A model generated the notes under the pieces. The model did not search any database. It was not told where the DNA came from and saw nothing but the letters and a program-made list of their open reading frames with translations. 50,583 bases of DNA from Methanobacteriota archaeon (GTDB lineage Archaea; Halobacteriota; Methanosarcinia; Methanosarcinales; Methanosarcinaceae). Where the stretch lies: positions 99,209 through 149,791 of the forward strand of contig JAENYU010000004.1 in assembly GCA_016841625.1 (NCBI GenBank), given 5' to 3'. Shown piece after piece: positions 8,569 to 17,983 of this stretch (its first letter is position 1; every line of letters starts with the position of its first letter). The position numbers and the translations under genes were made by a program.

Positions 8569-8709
8569 GTTATCTCCCATTTTAGCTGCGGAATTCTGAT
8601 CGGTATTATCGTTGGGGTTGTTTTTGCAGGTTTCATTCAGGGAGCCGATTCCGAACTGAACCTGAAAGTCGACGGATCCGATGCCGTAAAAATCGTAATC
8701 AAGAACCAA
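8569..8709 (+). pseudogene. Possible remnant of a small membrane protein gene
   Basis: The frame from 8569 reads GILIGIIVGVVFAGFIQGAD followed by LNLKVDGSDAVKIVIKN. This is a hydrophobic helix and a regular beta-like segment, unlike the surrounding spacer. A stop lies directly upstream (8566-8568), there is no start codon before the helix, and the frame runs into the 3' end of the opposite-strand hydrolase gene. It looks like a decayed gene for a protein with one membrane helix. Chance is not excluded. Confidence 0.3.
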
Positions 8710-9585
8710 TCAATAAAGTTCCGTTCTCCGGTCTTCAAAAACAGGAATCGAGTCCCTAACCTCTTCTTTGTGGTTAAGATCGAGCTTTGAGACTATTACA
8801 CATTCCTTATGCCCGGCGTCGGCTTTTACCTCCCCCCAGGCATCAATAATCGCCGAGCCTCCGAAATAGCTCGCATCAGGGGCTTTTCCTGTCCGGTTGC
8901 AGGCAATGTGGGGGATCTGGTTTTCGATTGCCCTGGCTTTGATGAGAGTCTTCCAGTGATCCGATCGGGGGTTAGGAAAAGCAGCGGTGGTGATAAGGAG
9001 GTCGGAACCGGCAAGAGTGAGTTTTCTCGCAACTTCGGGGAAGCGCAATTCGTAACAGAGCTCAAAACCGATTTTCAGCTTGTGTTTTTTCAGGAGGATG
9101 GGCTCGATTGAGTCGCCCTTGGAGAAATAGCTGTTTTCGCTTTTGAAAGGATGAGTTTTCCGGTAGGTGCCCACAAGCTTCCCGGATTCGATACAGAAAC
9201 CAAGGTTATAATAGAAAGTGGAGTTTTCACCATCTTTTCGATCCTTTGAACCTGTATTTTCCGGAGAAGATTTTTCTGCAATATCTCTTTCTGCAATACC
9301 TTTTTCTGAGGTGTCTTTTACTACAACTGCTTTTTCAATTAAGGAGCCCATGAGGATGCAGTCACGGGTTTCGGAAAAACATAGTAAATTCTCAAGGGTA
9401 GGGGAGGGGAGGCTTTCCGCAATCCGGTAAAAGTTTTCATAGCAAAAACCCGTAGAAAAGACTTCAGGGAGCACAATAAGTTCGGCTCCTTTTTCTGCGG
9501 CTTCCGCTGCCATGGAGAGAGCTTTATTAAGATTTTTTTGCTTCATGCACTGCTGCACGTCCATCTGGACGCAGGCTACTTTCAT
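8710..9585 (-). CDS. Nitrilase-family carbon-nitrogen hydrolase
   Basis: The 291-residue protein has the full Glu-Lys-Cys triad of the nitrilase superfamily: E41 in LIVLPEVFSTGF, K143 in GTYRKTHPF and C177 in GFELCYELRFPE. These enzymes hydrolyse amides such as omega-amides or carbamoyl groups in the cytosol; the substrate cannot be read from sequence. Most relatives have C-Y-D-X-R-F-P at the nucleophile; here it is C-Y-E-L-R-F-P. Residues about 88-123 (KDTSEKGIAERDIAEK and following) are a charged, repetitive insertion just before the NLGFCI strand, on the surface of the fold. The gene lies 91 bases after the winged-helix gene and may be cotranscribed with it. Confidence 0.9.
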   Translation of the reverse strand: MKVACVQMDVQQCMKQKNLNKALSMAAEAAEKGAELIVLPEVFSTGFCYENFYRIAESLPSPTLENLLCFSETRDCILMGSLIEKAVVVKDTSEKGIAERDIAEKSSPENTGSKDRKDGENSTFYYNLGFCIESGKLVGTYRKTHPFKSENSYFSKGDSIEPILLKKHKLKIGFELCYELRFPEVARKLTLAGSDLLITTAAFPNPRSDHWKTLIKARAIENQIPHIACNRTGKAPDASYFGGSAIIDAWGEVKADAGHKECVIVSKLDLNHKEEVRDSIPVFEDRRTELY

Positions 9586-9676
9586 GGTCAGAACACCGCC
9601 AACTCTAATTAATTTCTAAATAGTTAAAGTCGAAACTTAAAAAAGAATTCGGTATTTTAAGGAAAATACCGGATTT

Positions 9677-10321
9677 TCAGGGAAGGAGAGTTGTTTGCTT
9701 GCTCTTTGCTACAAGGCCCTCCAGGTCTATCCTGTGCTTGATTATCCCGGCAAGCACTTCATTTGCAAACCTGGAAATCTCTTCGCTGTCTTCCCGGATT
9801 TCGTAGCCAGGGTCGTCAGGGGGGATTTCTATCCGCGTGACCTCGGAACGGTATTTTTTCAGATGCGTGAAGGAAGCTTCGCTTAAAACGCCGGATTTTT
9901 CACAGTACTGGTCGAGGTGTTTGCTGGTAATCCCGACAAGCTTCAGCTCCTGGTGGAAGCACGGTCTTTCGAACAACTTCGAGATTACATACACGCCCAC
10001 GGGAATCCGGAGGTCCAGGTCAATTTCGATTAGTTGAGCCCTTATAAGAGCGTAAATGTTTTCGGCGTTTTCGGAAGCCACAGAAGCCCCAGGCTCTGCA
10101 TATTGGGAGTCCCCGGATGATTCGGGCATGGAATATATCTTGGAAGGAGGGACTTCAATTTCCTGCAGGACTTCCAGGTCCCTGAGCGCCCTCAGGTAGC
10201 CTGTCAGGATCAGGCGGTGTTCGTCCACACCTCCGGCTTTAAGTTCCCGGGTAAGCCCGCTTATCGAGAGCTGTTTGTCAGCCAGCAATTCAAGAATTTT
10301 AAGGTGAAGCTTCTCTACCAT
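9677..10321 (-). CDS. Winged-helix protein of unknown function
   Basis: The 214-residue protein starts with a helix-turn-helix pattern (KLHLKILELLADKQLSISGL, then GYLRALRDLEVLQEIEVPPS), typical of winged-helix regulators. A Ser/Glu-rich linker (about residues 65-85) leads to a second helical domain containing RIPVGVYVISKLFERPCFHQ. No catalytic motif is seen. A DNA-binding regulator is inferred from the N-terminus only. It is upstream of the nitrilase-family gene on the same strand and could control or be cotranscribed with it. Confidence 0.7.
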   Translation of the reverse strand: MVEKLHLKILELLADKQLSISGLTRELKAGGVDEHRLILTGYLRALRDLEVLQEIEVPPSKIYSMPESSGDSQYAEPGASVASENAENIYALIRAQLIEIDLDLRIPVGVYVISKLFERPCFHQELKLVGITSKHLDQYCEKSGVLSEASFTHLKKYRSEVTRIEIPPDDPGYEIREDSEEISRFANEVLAGIIKHRIDLEGLVAKSKQTTLLP

Positions 10322-10984
<663 letters not shown>

Positions 10985-11483
10985 ATGATCACGAAATTAA
11001 TTCCCAGGAAGGTGCTTTTTGTAAGTGGAGTGGGTACCCACCCCGAACACTTAGAATCATTTGAAGTTGCACTCCGGGATGCAGGTATTGAAAAGTTTAA
11101 TCTTGTGACCGGTAAGTTCGATCTTGCCCCCAAAATGTGAAATTGTATCCAGAGAAGAGGGTTTGAAATAGTTAAGTCCGGGAGAAGTCGTCTTTTGTGT
11201 AATGTCCAGAATATCTTCAAACGAACCGAGAAGGATGCTCAGCACTTCTGTCGGATGCGCTCTTCCGCAAGGCATAAATAAGCATGGTTATATTTCAGAA
11301 TACCACGCTTATGGAGAAACTGCGGAAGACGTAGGGGAACACGCAGTAAAGCTTGCAAAAAGCATGTACAGCACCTGGACCAATGAGGCGCCCCTGAAGA
11401 CTTACAGCATTCCCGAATTATCCTTTGTTGAGGAGAACGGAGATTGGAAGACCGTAATCTCCGTAGCAGTTTTTGTAATCTAA
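10985..11483 (+). pseudogene. pdaD: Pyruvoyl-dependent arginine decarboxylase, frameshifted and with an in-frame TAG
   Basis: ATG 10985 opens a frame reading [20 protein letters not shown] and ending [13 protein letters not shown], the N-terminus of PdaD, which decarboxylates arginine to agmatine for polyamine synthesis. An extra G at 11111-11112 shifts the frame, which then stops at 11138-11140. In the +1 frame the self-cleavage region [19 protein letters not shown] continues, including the Ser-Ser pair that makes the pyruvoyl group. A TAG at 11169-11171 then interrupts it before LSPGEVVFCVMSRISSNEP and the normal C-terminus. The gene is thus complete in content but has two lesions. UAG can encode pyrrolysine in Methanosarcina, but that cannot cure the frameshift. 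An intact second copy elsewhere is expected. Confidence 0.88.
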
Positions 11484-11782
11484 TAGGATCTGTTATTAAA
11501 CAGGATCCCTTATTCGGCAGACAAATCCCTTTTCCGGAGATTTCATACATTTGAAATCCCTGCCAGCTCTACAGGGCTGAATGGGGTCTGCATACTTTAA
11601 TATTTGATAAATAATATATAAAATCGAGAGCTAATAGTACCCCCAACCCCTGTTGCCGAATGTGTGCAGGTCCGGAAACTGTTATCATTCAGAAGAGACT
11701 AATATAGGAGATCTTATTAGCCGCTTTATAGAAGATCTATTAGCCCCTATTCATCAATCAACTACTCATTGCGGAGAGTGGC

Positions 11783-12820
11783 ATGCATCACAATGTATTT
11801 ACCGATACCCCAACCGTTCCCATCGATGTAAAGGACAGGTCCGTAAGCGATATACTGGACGAGATGCTCAGAACCGGCTTCCAGGGCAGAAAACTGGCAG
11901 AATCAGTCCAGGCCTGGCACAACATGCTCAAGGAAGAGAACATGACAGTCCTCATGGGCTTATCCGGAGCCATGGTCCCGGCAGGCATGCGCAGGATCAT
12001 TTCTTACATGATCCGGGAAAGAATGATTGACTGCCTGGTAAGTACCGGAGCAAACCTGTTCCATGACTGCCACGAGGCCCTTGGCAGGAAGCACTACGTG
12101 GGTTCACATCTGGCAAATGACGAAAAACTTTTCGAGAACGGTGTGGACAGGATCTACGACGTTTTTGCAGTAGAAGAAGAGTTCAGGGTAGCTGACAACC
12201 TTATCGCGGACTTCGCAGAGGAAATCGGAGAGATGTCCTGTTCATCAAGGGAGTTTATGTACCTGCTCGGAAAGGAGCTGGCAAAGCGCGGAGCCCCCGA
12301 AGACTCGATAGTCGTGAGCGCATACAGGCACAACATCCCGATCTTTGTCCCGGCAATCTCGGACAGTTCCATAGGAATCGGACTCACAATTGCAAGGAGA
12401 AAAGGAATAAAAATCGAAATCGACCAGATAAAAGATGTGGACGAGATCACGGAAATTGTGGAAAAATCCAGAAAAACAGGCGTAGTCTACGTTGGCGGCG
12501 GAGTTCCCAAGAATTTCATCCAGCAGACGGAAGTAGTAGCTTCCATCATGGGAAACGATGTTGGAGGGCATGATTATGCAGTCCAGTACACATCCGATGC
12601 CCCCCACTGGGGAGGACTCTCAGGCTGTACTTTTGACGAAGCAGTTTCCTGGGGGAAAATAGCAGCCCAGGCAAAAAAAGTACAGGTCTTTGTGGATGCG
12701 ACCATTGCTCTTCCCATAGTTGCCCATGCCCTGCATGAGAAATGCCGCGGAATGAAGCGTTCCCCCCCCATTTTCAAGTGGGGAGGACCTGAAGGGCTTG
12801 AAATCGGTTTCGGGGAATAA
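11783..12820 (+). CDS. dys: Deoxyhypusine synthase
   Basis: The 345-residue protein matches deoxyhypusine synthase along its length: LSGAMVPAGMR near residue 60, the NAD-binding STGANLFHDCHEALG, VPAISDSSIG, YVGGGVPKNF, and the catalytic loop FDEAVSWGKI with the reactive lysine at K292. The enzyme transfers the aminobutyl group of spermidine to a lysine of aIF5A, the first step of hypusine formation. The loop before the lysine reads GLSGCTFDEA, shorter than in the eukaryotic enzyme, so a homospermidine-synthase-like activity cannot be ruled out. GGAG at 11773-11776 precedes ATG. It lies 299 bases after the broken pdaD, in the same polyamine context. Confidence 0.92.
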   Translation: MHHNVFTDTPTVPIDVKDRSVSDILDEMLRTGFQGRKLAESVQAWHNMLKEENMTVLMGLSGAMVPAGMRRIISYMIRERMIDCLVSTGANLFHDCHEALGRKHYVGSHLANDEKLFENGVDRIYDVFAVEEEFRVADNLIADFAEEIGEMSCSSREFMYLLGKELAKRGAPEDSIVVSAYRHNIPIFVPAISDSSIGIGLTIARRKGIKIEIDQIKDVDEITEIVEKSRKTGVVYVGGGVPKNFIQQTEVVASIMGNDVGGHDYAVQYTSDAPHWGGLSGCTFDEAVSWGKIAAQAKKVQVFVDATIALPIVAHALHEKCRGMKRSPPIFKWGGPEGLEIGFGE

Positions 12821-12884
12821 TCATCTTCGCAAATATTTATTATATTTGAAACCTTATAGTTAAGGAGAGAAGGAGAGGAAATAA

Positions 12885-13406
12885 ATGGGTAAACGAACTC
12901 GAATAATCAACGATCCTTCCTATTTAGTACCATTACTCAGAACTTTCGGGTCCAGAACTCACAAAAAAGTTTTTGATGCACTTTCGAGCAAATGGATGGT
13001 AAAAACCGAACTTGATGAGTTTATGGGCACTGACTCGGGAAGAAGTCTCCAAATTCTGAAAAAGGCCGGACTTCTTGAGAGTCAGTGGAGAGTTCCCGAG
13101 GCGGGGCAGAAGCCCTCGAAGGAGTTCCATACTTCTTATTCCAAAGTACAGGTAAATTTTCAGTGTTCTTTTGAAGATTTGAGCGATATAATCATGCTTA
13201 CCTTCAAACCCTATGAAGAGGTCAAAGACGCAATCGAAGAACTGGAAAAACTGGTCGGAGAGGGTAACAATTCAATGAGTAACCTGACCCGAACCCTTAA
13301 CAAGAACCCATTCTACATCTGCTCTGTTGCCCGCAGGTCCGAGCACCTTTCGGTAATGGGACAGAGATTAAAGCTAATCGAAGAAAACGAGGAGAATTAC
13401 GATTGA
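12885..13406 (+). CDS. ArsR-like winged-helix regulator
   Basis: The 173-residue protein has an N-terminal winged-helix pattern (VPLLRTFGSRTHKKVFDALS, then LQILKKAGLLESQWRVPEAG). A central domain follows with YSKVQVNFQCSFEDL and a helix pair EEVKDAIEELEKLVGEGNN. GGAGAGGAAATA precedes ATG 12885. The stop overlaps the next regulator gene by 4 bp, so the two are probably made together and may act together. Target genes are unknown. Confidence 0.75.
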   Translation: MGKRTRIINDPSYLVPLLRTFGSRTHKKVFDALSSKWMVKTELDEFMGTDSGRSLQILKKAGLLESQWRVPEAGQKPSKEFHTSYSKVQVNFQCSFEDLSDIIMLTFKPYEEVKDAIEELEKLVGEGNNSMSNLTRTLNKNPFYICSVARRSEHLSVMGQRLKLIEENEENYD

Positions 13407-14197
13407 TGATTAAAATCCTCCAGACAAAGAGTGGAGTCACGAAGTTCCAGGTCCTGATCGAGGTCGCAGCCCACCAGCCGAATGTGAGGCAAAAGGAAAT
13501 CGCCGCCAAGATAGGGATAACCCCCCAGGCAGTTTCCGAATACATCAAAGAGCTGGTTGCTGACGGACTGATCGTCACCGAAGGACGGGTGAGATACAGG
13601 ATTACAAAAGAAGGCGTTGAATGGGTCCTTGAAAACGCCGGAGAACTTAAACGCTACGCCCGCTTTGTCATGGAGGACATCATCAGCCATGTCTCGACCT
13701 GGACAGCCATTGCAAGGGAAGAACTCAAGGAAGGCCAGGAGGTCTACCTGAAAATGGAAAGCGGACTCCTGTATGTTAGCAGCACTGATAAGACAGGGGC
13801 AGCCGGAACCGTCATCTCCGACGCGGACGTTGGGGAAGACGTTGGAGTAACCAATCTCAAAGGTCTCATTGACCTGGAAAACGCAAGCATTTCGGTCTGC
13901 AAGGTCCCCAGGGTAGAAAGAGGGGGCTCAAGAAACGTAGACATAGAACGCCTGAAGATGCTTGCAGCTTCAAAACCGTACATTGCCGCCATTGGCGTGG
14001 AAGCCCTGATAGCTCTTCGCAAGATCGGGGTAACCCCGAATGTCATGTTCGGCACCAGCGAATCCGTAGTAGAGGCAGCATATCACGGGCTTTCTTCTCT
14101 TGTCGTGTCCGTTGACGAACAGGTTGCGGCACTCCTCAACCGGCTCGAGACCGAAAACCTTGAATATGAACTCGTGGACCTGACCCTTGAATCCTGA
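13403..14197 (+). CDS. Winged-helix protein with conserved archaeal C-terminal domain
   Basis: The 264-residue protein has a MarR/Lrp-like DNA-binding domain (residues 10-75): RQKEIAAKIGITPQAVSEYI followed by the wing GRVRYRITKEGVEWV. The C-terminal part has an alpha/beta pattern (YLKMESGLLYVSS, VGVTNLKGLIDLENASISV, AAIGVEALIALRKIGV) and resembles a ligand-sensing domain of unknown effector. The ATGA overlap with the upstream gene shows translational coupling. A hairpin and T-tract follow the stop. Confidence 0.75.
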   Translation: MMIKILQTKSGVTKFQVLIEVAAHQPNVRQKEIAAKIGITPQAVSEYIKELVADGLIVTEGRVRYRITKEGVEWVLENAGELKRYARFVMEDIISHVSTWTAIAREELKEGQEVYLKMESGLLYVSSTDKTGAAGTVISDADVGEDVGVTNLKGLIDLENASISVCKVPRVERGGSRNVDIERLKMLAASKPYIAAIGVEALIALRKIGVTPNVMFGTSESVVEAAYHGLSSLVVSVDEQVAALLNRLETENLEYELVDLTLES

Positions 14198-14205
14198 ATA
14201 AGTTC

Positions 14206-14233
14206 CCGGGACATTTCCCGGCGGCTATTTTTT
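14206..14233 (+). terminator. Hairpin plus T-tract terminator
   Basis: CCGGGA (14206-14211) and TCCCGG (14216-14221) form a 6-bp stem with a 4-base loop, followed by CGGCTATTTTTTC. It lies 9 bases after the regulator operon. Confidence 0.6.
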
Positions 14234-14442
14234 CATTCCGAAGCTTCGACCCGGAAGACGTTTTTTTGTCCGAATAAGCCCTGTACCCGAACCTGTCACT
14301 TAATTTTTCAGGGTCTCGTGCCAACTCCGGGCTCTACGTTTTTATCTTTTGCACGTTTAATCTGTAAGGACAGACTTTATCTCAGCATTGTGAAGTTAAA
14401 CTCCCGGGAGTTTAAAAAGTAAAGAGCAAAAGAGGTCTTCCA

Positions 14443-15000
14443 ATGAAACTTATCGTACTCTCCGACACTCACATGAAAACCGGCAATATCCCTCCGCAAC
14501 TTCAACCCATTCTCGCGGACTGCGACCTGATAGTCCATGCAGGCGACTTCAGTTCTCTCGAAGCTTACAGAGCTTTCAAAGCCACAGGGAAACTTAAAGC
14601 CGTTTTCGGGAATACGGACCCCTTCGAACTGAGGCAGCACCTAACTGAAAAGCTGAAATTCGAAGTAGAAGGGGTAAAAATCGGAGTCGTGCATGAAGGG
14701 GGGCTCTCCATAACGGACACAACTGCCCAGGGCTATCTTGCAAGGGAAATGGGAGTGGACGTTTTGATTTTTGGCCACCTGCACCGCCCCCTGATAGAGA
14801 AAAAAGGAGTCATGCTGATCTGCCCGGGTTCACCTACCAAACCCAGGATGTCAAGGCCCAGCGTCGTGGAACTGCTCATCGAAAAAGGGTCCGTGACCGG
14901 CAGGATCATTTCCCTTGAAGGAGATATCTGCGGGTTCATGCAGTTCAGGGATGCCCTCAAGGGGCTTGAAAAAGGCAAAGAAACAGGGAAAGAACCCTGA
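14443..15000 (+). CDS. YfcE/MJ0936-type metallophosphoesterase
   Basis: The 185-residue protein has the calcineurin-like metal-binding motifs in order: D8-X-H10 in VLSDTH, GD in VHAGDFSS, GNTD in AVFGNTDPFE, HEG, and GHLHRP near the end. This is the two-metal phosphodiesterase family that includes MJ0936 and YfcE, cytosolic enzymes acting on phosphodiesters of uncertain physiological identity. The C-terminal 25 residues are a short Lys/Glu-rich tail. It stands alone, after a terminator. Confidence 0.92.
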   Translation: MKLIVLSDTHMKTGNIPPQLQPILADCDLIVHAGDFSSLEAYRAFKATGKLKAVFGNTDPFELRQHLTEKLKFEVEGVKIGVVHEGGLSITDTTAQGYLAREMGVDVLIFGHLHRPLIEKKGVMLICPGSPTKPRMSRPSVVELLIEKGSVTGRIISLEGDICGFMQFRDALKGLEKGKETGKEP

Positions 15001-15256
15001 AATGATTCTGGTGAGCCCGAAGAAAAAGAAAACATGCTGAAAAGAACTAATTCAAATTCAGGCACATATTGGTAGCCCGGACTACAGTTCCAGAACCATG
15101 CCTTCCAGGGACTGATTTTGCGGGCTGGTTTTTGCCGGAAACAGCAGTGACCCGGCATCTGGAGTCTCTATGGCACCTATGCCTCTGCTACCTCTTTTTG
15201 CCCACTTCATGAGTTCATGTGGTTTACATTGTCGCGCGGTTCAAACAGTCGTGAGT

Positions 15257-15478
15257 TCACATAGTTTCCAGTTTGAACATAGCACCCGTACCATGAAGGC
15301 TAAGGTACACCTTGTCCCCAAGCTCCAGGACTTGATCGAGGCTTGCGATGCCGTTCCATTGGAATTCGAAGTCGTAACTGCCCTTGGTGAGTTCAAAACC
15401 GAGAGACATAAGTCTCCTGTTGACCTCGGAAGGGCGCTCGCCTTCACTGTTGAACCAGACCAGAAGATAAGTTTTCAC
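15257..15478 (-). CDS. Small conserved-looking protein of unknown function
   Basis: A 73-residue frame from GTG 15478 reads VKTYLLVWFNSEGERPSEVN and continues with MSLGFELTKGSYDFEF and LGDKVYLSLHGTGAMFKLE. The alternation of strand and helix looks like a small alpha/beta protein and the codon use is like that of real genes nearby. An in-frame ATG at 15532 would add a Lys-rich tail and fits less well, because GAGATGATC lies just before GTG 15478. I do not recognise the family. Confidence 0.55.
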   Translation of the reverse strand: MKTYLLVWFNSEGERPSEVNRRLMSLGFELTKGSYDFEFQWNGIASLDQVLELGDKVYLSLHGTGAMFKLETM

Positions 15479-15589
15479 AGGATCATCTCGTGATGCTTTT
15501 TTATTTATAAGCATGCTTCTTTTGTTTATCAAGATTTTGCCTTTAACCCGATTAACAAACTAAATCAAAACAGGTCCGGAATATCAGGA

Positions 15590-15790
15590 AATCTGAAAAA
15601 GCAAACACCAAAAAAAGAAAAAGCTGTTCTCCATGTCTGAAAAGGAAAAAAGAGGGAAACGGCAAGAAAAAGAAAGAAAAGAAAGAGGATGAAGGTCGTA
15701 CAGGGAGAAAACAAGAAGAAAAAGAAAAAAAAAAGAAAAAAAAAAGAAAAGAAAGAGAAAAAGAGAGAAAAGGAAAAGAATCTCCTGTTC
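15590..15790 (-). terminator. Long polypyrimidine tract ending the RPA operon
   Basis: The plus strand is almost purely A and G from about 15590 to 15785, so a transcript coming from the RPA genes would be U- and C-rich with several U runs (complement of 15721-15748). U-runs are the main archaeal termination signal. Frames read across it are Phe/Leu/Ser strings and are not genes. Confidence 0.5.
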
Positions 15791-15807
15791 TCCGGAAAGG
15801 TTTTCAA

Positions 15808-16377
15808 TCACACATTTTCCTTCAGGGACTCAAGTGTTTTCTTAACCACGGAACGGTAAAAAGCCGCATCCGTTGCATAGTGTTCCTTCGCAAGTTTTGC
15901 GTTGGGGTCTTCTCCCGCCTCAAGATCCTTAATCCGATTAAGGGTATCTTTTGCCGTTTCAAGCACCCAGAGGTCCCGGGTCAGTTCGTCAACCTGCTGG
16001 ATTGATTCGGGGCGGATTGACGTAAAGACGTTTCCATCATCTGTGGTGTAGGTACTGGTCTTCCCCACCACCGCCACGAAAGCGGGAAGTTCGCACTCCG
16101 ACAGGAACTGGGCGCCTTCGGGCTGGTACTGCCCTGCGTAGACAAGGAAGGAACCCGTCGGGTCCGATATCCTGCCTCTCCAGTACTCGGAGTCCGTGCC
16201 GATATCCTCTTTTTCGATAAGGGTACCCACAAGGAAGATGCGGTTCACTTTTGCCCCGGTCGGGGTCAGGAGATACTGTGGAGCGTACTGGTCGCTCTCG
16301 TCCCTGAAAGTCAGGTTCGAATCCTTCAGTTCCTGGGCAAATACCCTGCGTGCCACTTCTCTGAAAAAGGCAGCCAT
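15808..16377 (-). CDS. RPA-associated OB-fold protein
   Basis: The 189-residue protein from ATG 16377 begins MAAFFREVARRVFAQELKDS and has an OB-fold core (VNRIFLVGTLIEKEDIG, YWRGRISDPTGSFLVYAGQY, ELPAFVAVVGKTSTYTTDDG). A C-terminal helical part follows. It matches the COG3390 RPA-associated family, encoded next to RPA in Euryarchaeota and thought to work with it in binding single-stranded DNA. The start lies one base after the rpa stop, which gives tight coupling. An upstream start at 16422 would overlap rpa and is less likely. Confidence 0.9.
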   Translation of the reverse strand: MAAFFREVARRVFAQELKDSNLTFRDESDQYAPQYLLTPTGAKVNRIFLVGTLIEKEDIGTDSEYWRGRISDPTGSFLVYAGQYQPEGAQFLSECELPAFVAVVGKTSTYTTDDGNVFTSIRPESIQQVDELTRDLWVLETAKDTLNRIKDLEAGEDPNAKLAKEHYATDAAFYRSVVKKTLESLKENV

Positions 16378-16378
16378 T

Positions 16379-17635
16379 TCACTCCACCTCCAGTTCCGCA
16401 AGCATTGCCTCAAGGAGTTCACTGTCCAGAGAATCCTTCAGTGCAATCGATTCCACAAGGAGGTAGCGGTCAAGTTTCGGGCCGCTTGCAGTGTAATACT
16501 TTCCTATGAGTTCCTGCTTCAGCCGGTCCAGCACAACCCCCGGATCAAGGGCATCTGCAGCCATGGCGATTGCCTCATCCAGAGAGATCCCGACAAGCTC
16601 TTCAGTAATTTCACGGTTTATCAGGGCATCCTGGGTAGAGGTTCCGGAATCCAGAACCGCCTTGATCCTGAGGTCGTATTCTCCCCTGACCTTCCCGTGC
16701 TCGGCACAGGCACCTTTTGCCAGGGCACGCTTGCACTCAGGGCAGCGCTTGATCAGCCCGGAACCGGTCTGGATGTCCACCATTGCTCCGGAATATGTGA
16801 AAGTTGAGGTCCCTACTTCAATATCCTCATCAAGCTCTTCAATGGAACTCCCTTTGTTAAGCTGGATCTGAGCTCTGCCGTTCCACTCGCTTACCACCAC
16901 GTTTTTCAGGAGGTAACTTTTGCCTTCTTCCATGTCCGAAAGTTCGGAACTTGCCCAGTTAGTAAACTTGACAACCCCTGTCTCGTCCCCTATAAGCCCT
17001 GTCTGCTCTATTGACTCGTGGGAATTTTCCCAGAGCTGTACCACTTTTCCCCTGACCGTAACCCACTGGTTATCTCCCTCAAGGTCGACAATATTCCTGA
17101 GTTCGGATTCCCTTGGACCTGGAGTGAAATCGCCCCCCTGGACTTCCACTGGTTCGGAAAGTTTCTCTGCAGAACTATTCCGGTTGAGCTGGACCTGGAA
17201 CCTGTCGTTATATTCACCCGTCACCACACTCCGGAAAAGATAACTTTCTCCTTCTTCGAGGTCAGGGAGTTCAGCGTGTTGCCACTTAGTAAACTTTATG
17301 ATGCCAGTCTCATCCCCCAAAAGCCCGACCTGGGAAATAGACTCATGATTGTTTTCCCAAAGCTGTATGACTTTTGCATTAAGATTTGCCCACTGCCCAT
17401 TTTCAGAAATATCAGCAATTTTGGAAAGTTGAGGCTCGGCCTGTCTCACATAAAACTCATTTTTAGGAATGGAATATTTCTTCAGGAAATAATTGACAAC
17501 GCTGCGCTGCGCTTCATTGTCAGGGACTTTGAATTTCGTAATCAGTTCGTCTAGTCTTTCTTCGATGTCCTCCATGGGCACATCGACGCCAAGTTTCAAA
17601 AACCGGTCCTTAATTGATTCTGCAATTTGTCTCAT
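16379..17635 (-). CDS. rpa: Replication protein A (single-stranded DNA-binding protein)
   Basis: The 418-residue protein has an N-terminal helical region (1-65), two closely related OB folds (about 70-170 and 178-280, each with QLWEN-HESI, GDETG-KFT and QLN) and a zinc-finger motif CPECKRALAKGACAEHG near residue 297 (C-X2-C-X8-C-X2-H). This is the architecture of the shorter Methanosarcina RPAs. It coats single-stranded DNA during replication and repair. GAGGT just before ATG 17635 is the ribosome site. The RPA-associated gene follows directly. Confidence 0.95.
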   Translation of the reverse strand: MRQIAESIKDRFLKLGVDVPMEDIEERLDELITKFKVPDNEAQRSVVNYFLKKYSIPKNEFYVRQAEPQLSKIADISENGQWANLNAKVIQLWENNHESISQVGLLGDETGIIKFTKWQHAELPDLEEGESYLFRSVVTGEYNDRFQVQLNRNSSAEKLSEPVEVQGGDFTPGPRESELRNIVDLEGDNQWVTVRGKVVQLWENSHESIEQTGLIGDETGVVKFTNWASSELSDMEEGKSYLLKNVVVSEWNGRAQIQLNKGSSIEELDEDIEVGTSTFTYSGAMVDIQTGSGLIKRCPECKRALAKGACAEHGKVRGEYDLRIKAVLDSGTSTQDALINREITEELVGISLDEAIAMAADALDPGVVLDRLKQELIGKYYTASGPKLDRYLLVESIALKDSLDSELLEAMLAELEVE

Positions 17636-17983
17636 ATTTTTACCTCAGGCCTCTTGGTTGTCATCTTATAGAGAGGCACTTTAAGGTATGCATTTGGAAT
17701 ATTTAAAGCTGTACAAAGCAGGGTGAAAGTATTCAGAATTTAACCAGTCTGCTAACCCCACAGGAAAAAATCCAGGAGAAGAAAATCAGAGTGACTATCC
17801 CCTTACGTGCATGTTTTTCACATCCAGAAAAATCACTCTTCTTTTTTAAGCCTGAATCTATAATGCCAAATTATTTTCGCAGTTTTTCTATTTTCAGGAA
17901 GTATACTGTCAGGAACTATAACTATTAAGAACTTTGTCAGGAACTATAGGTATCAAGAACTATACCTTGCAAAATATTTAAAA
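17636..17983. other. Spacer with a short degenerate repeat
   Basis: There is no gene. TCAGGAACTATA occurs at 17909-17920 and 17937-17948, with the related CAAGAACTATA at 17954-17964, a degenerate repeat before the antiporter stop. Confidence 0.4.

Noticed and set aside
11101-11200. Programmed frameshift plus pyrrolysine in pdaD
   Set aside because: Related pdaD genes are read in one frame without Pyl, there is no slippery site typical of recoding at 11111, and two independent lesions are more simply decay or error.
15565-15811. Frames of 75-80 codons on the minus strand
   Set aside because: They are Phe/Leu/Ser runs read from a polypyrimidine tract that more likely ends the RPA transcript.
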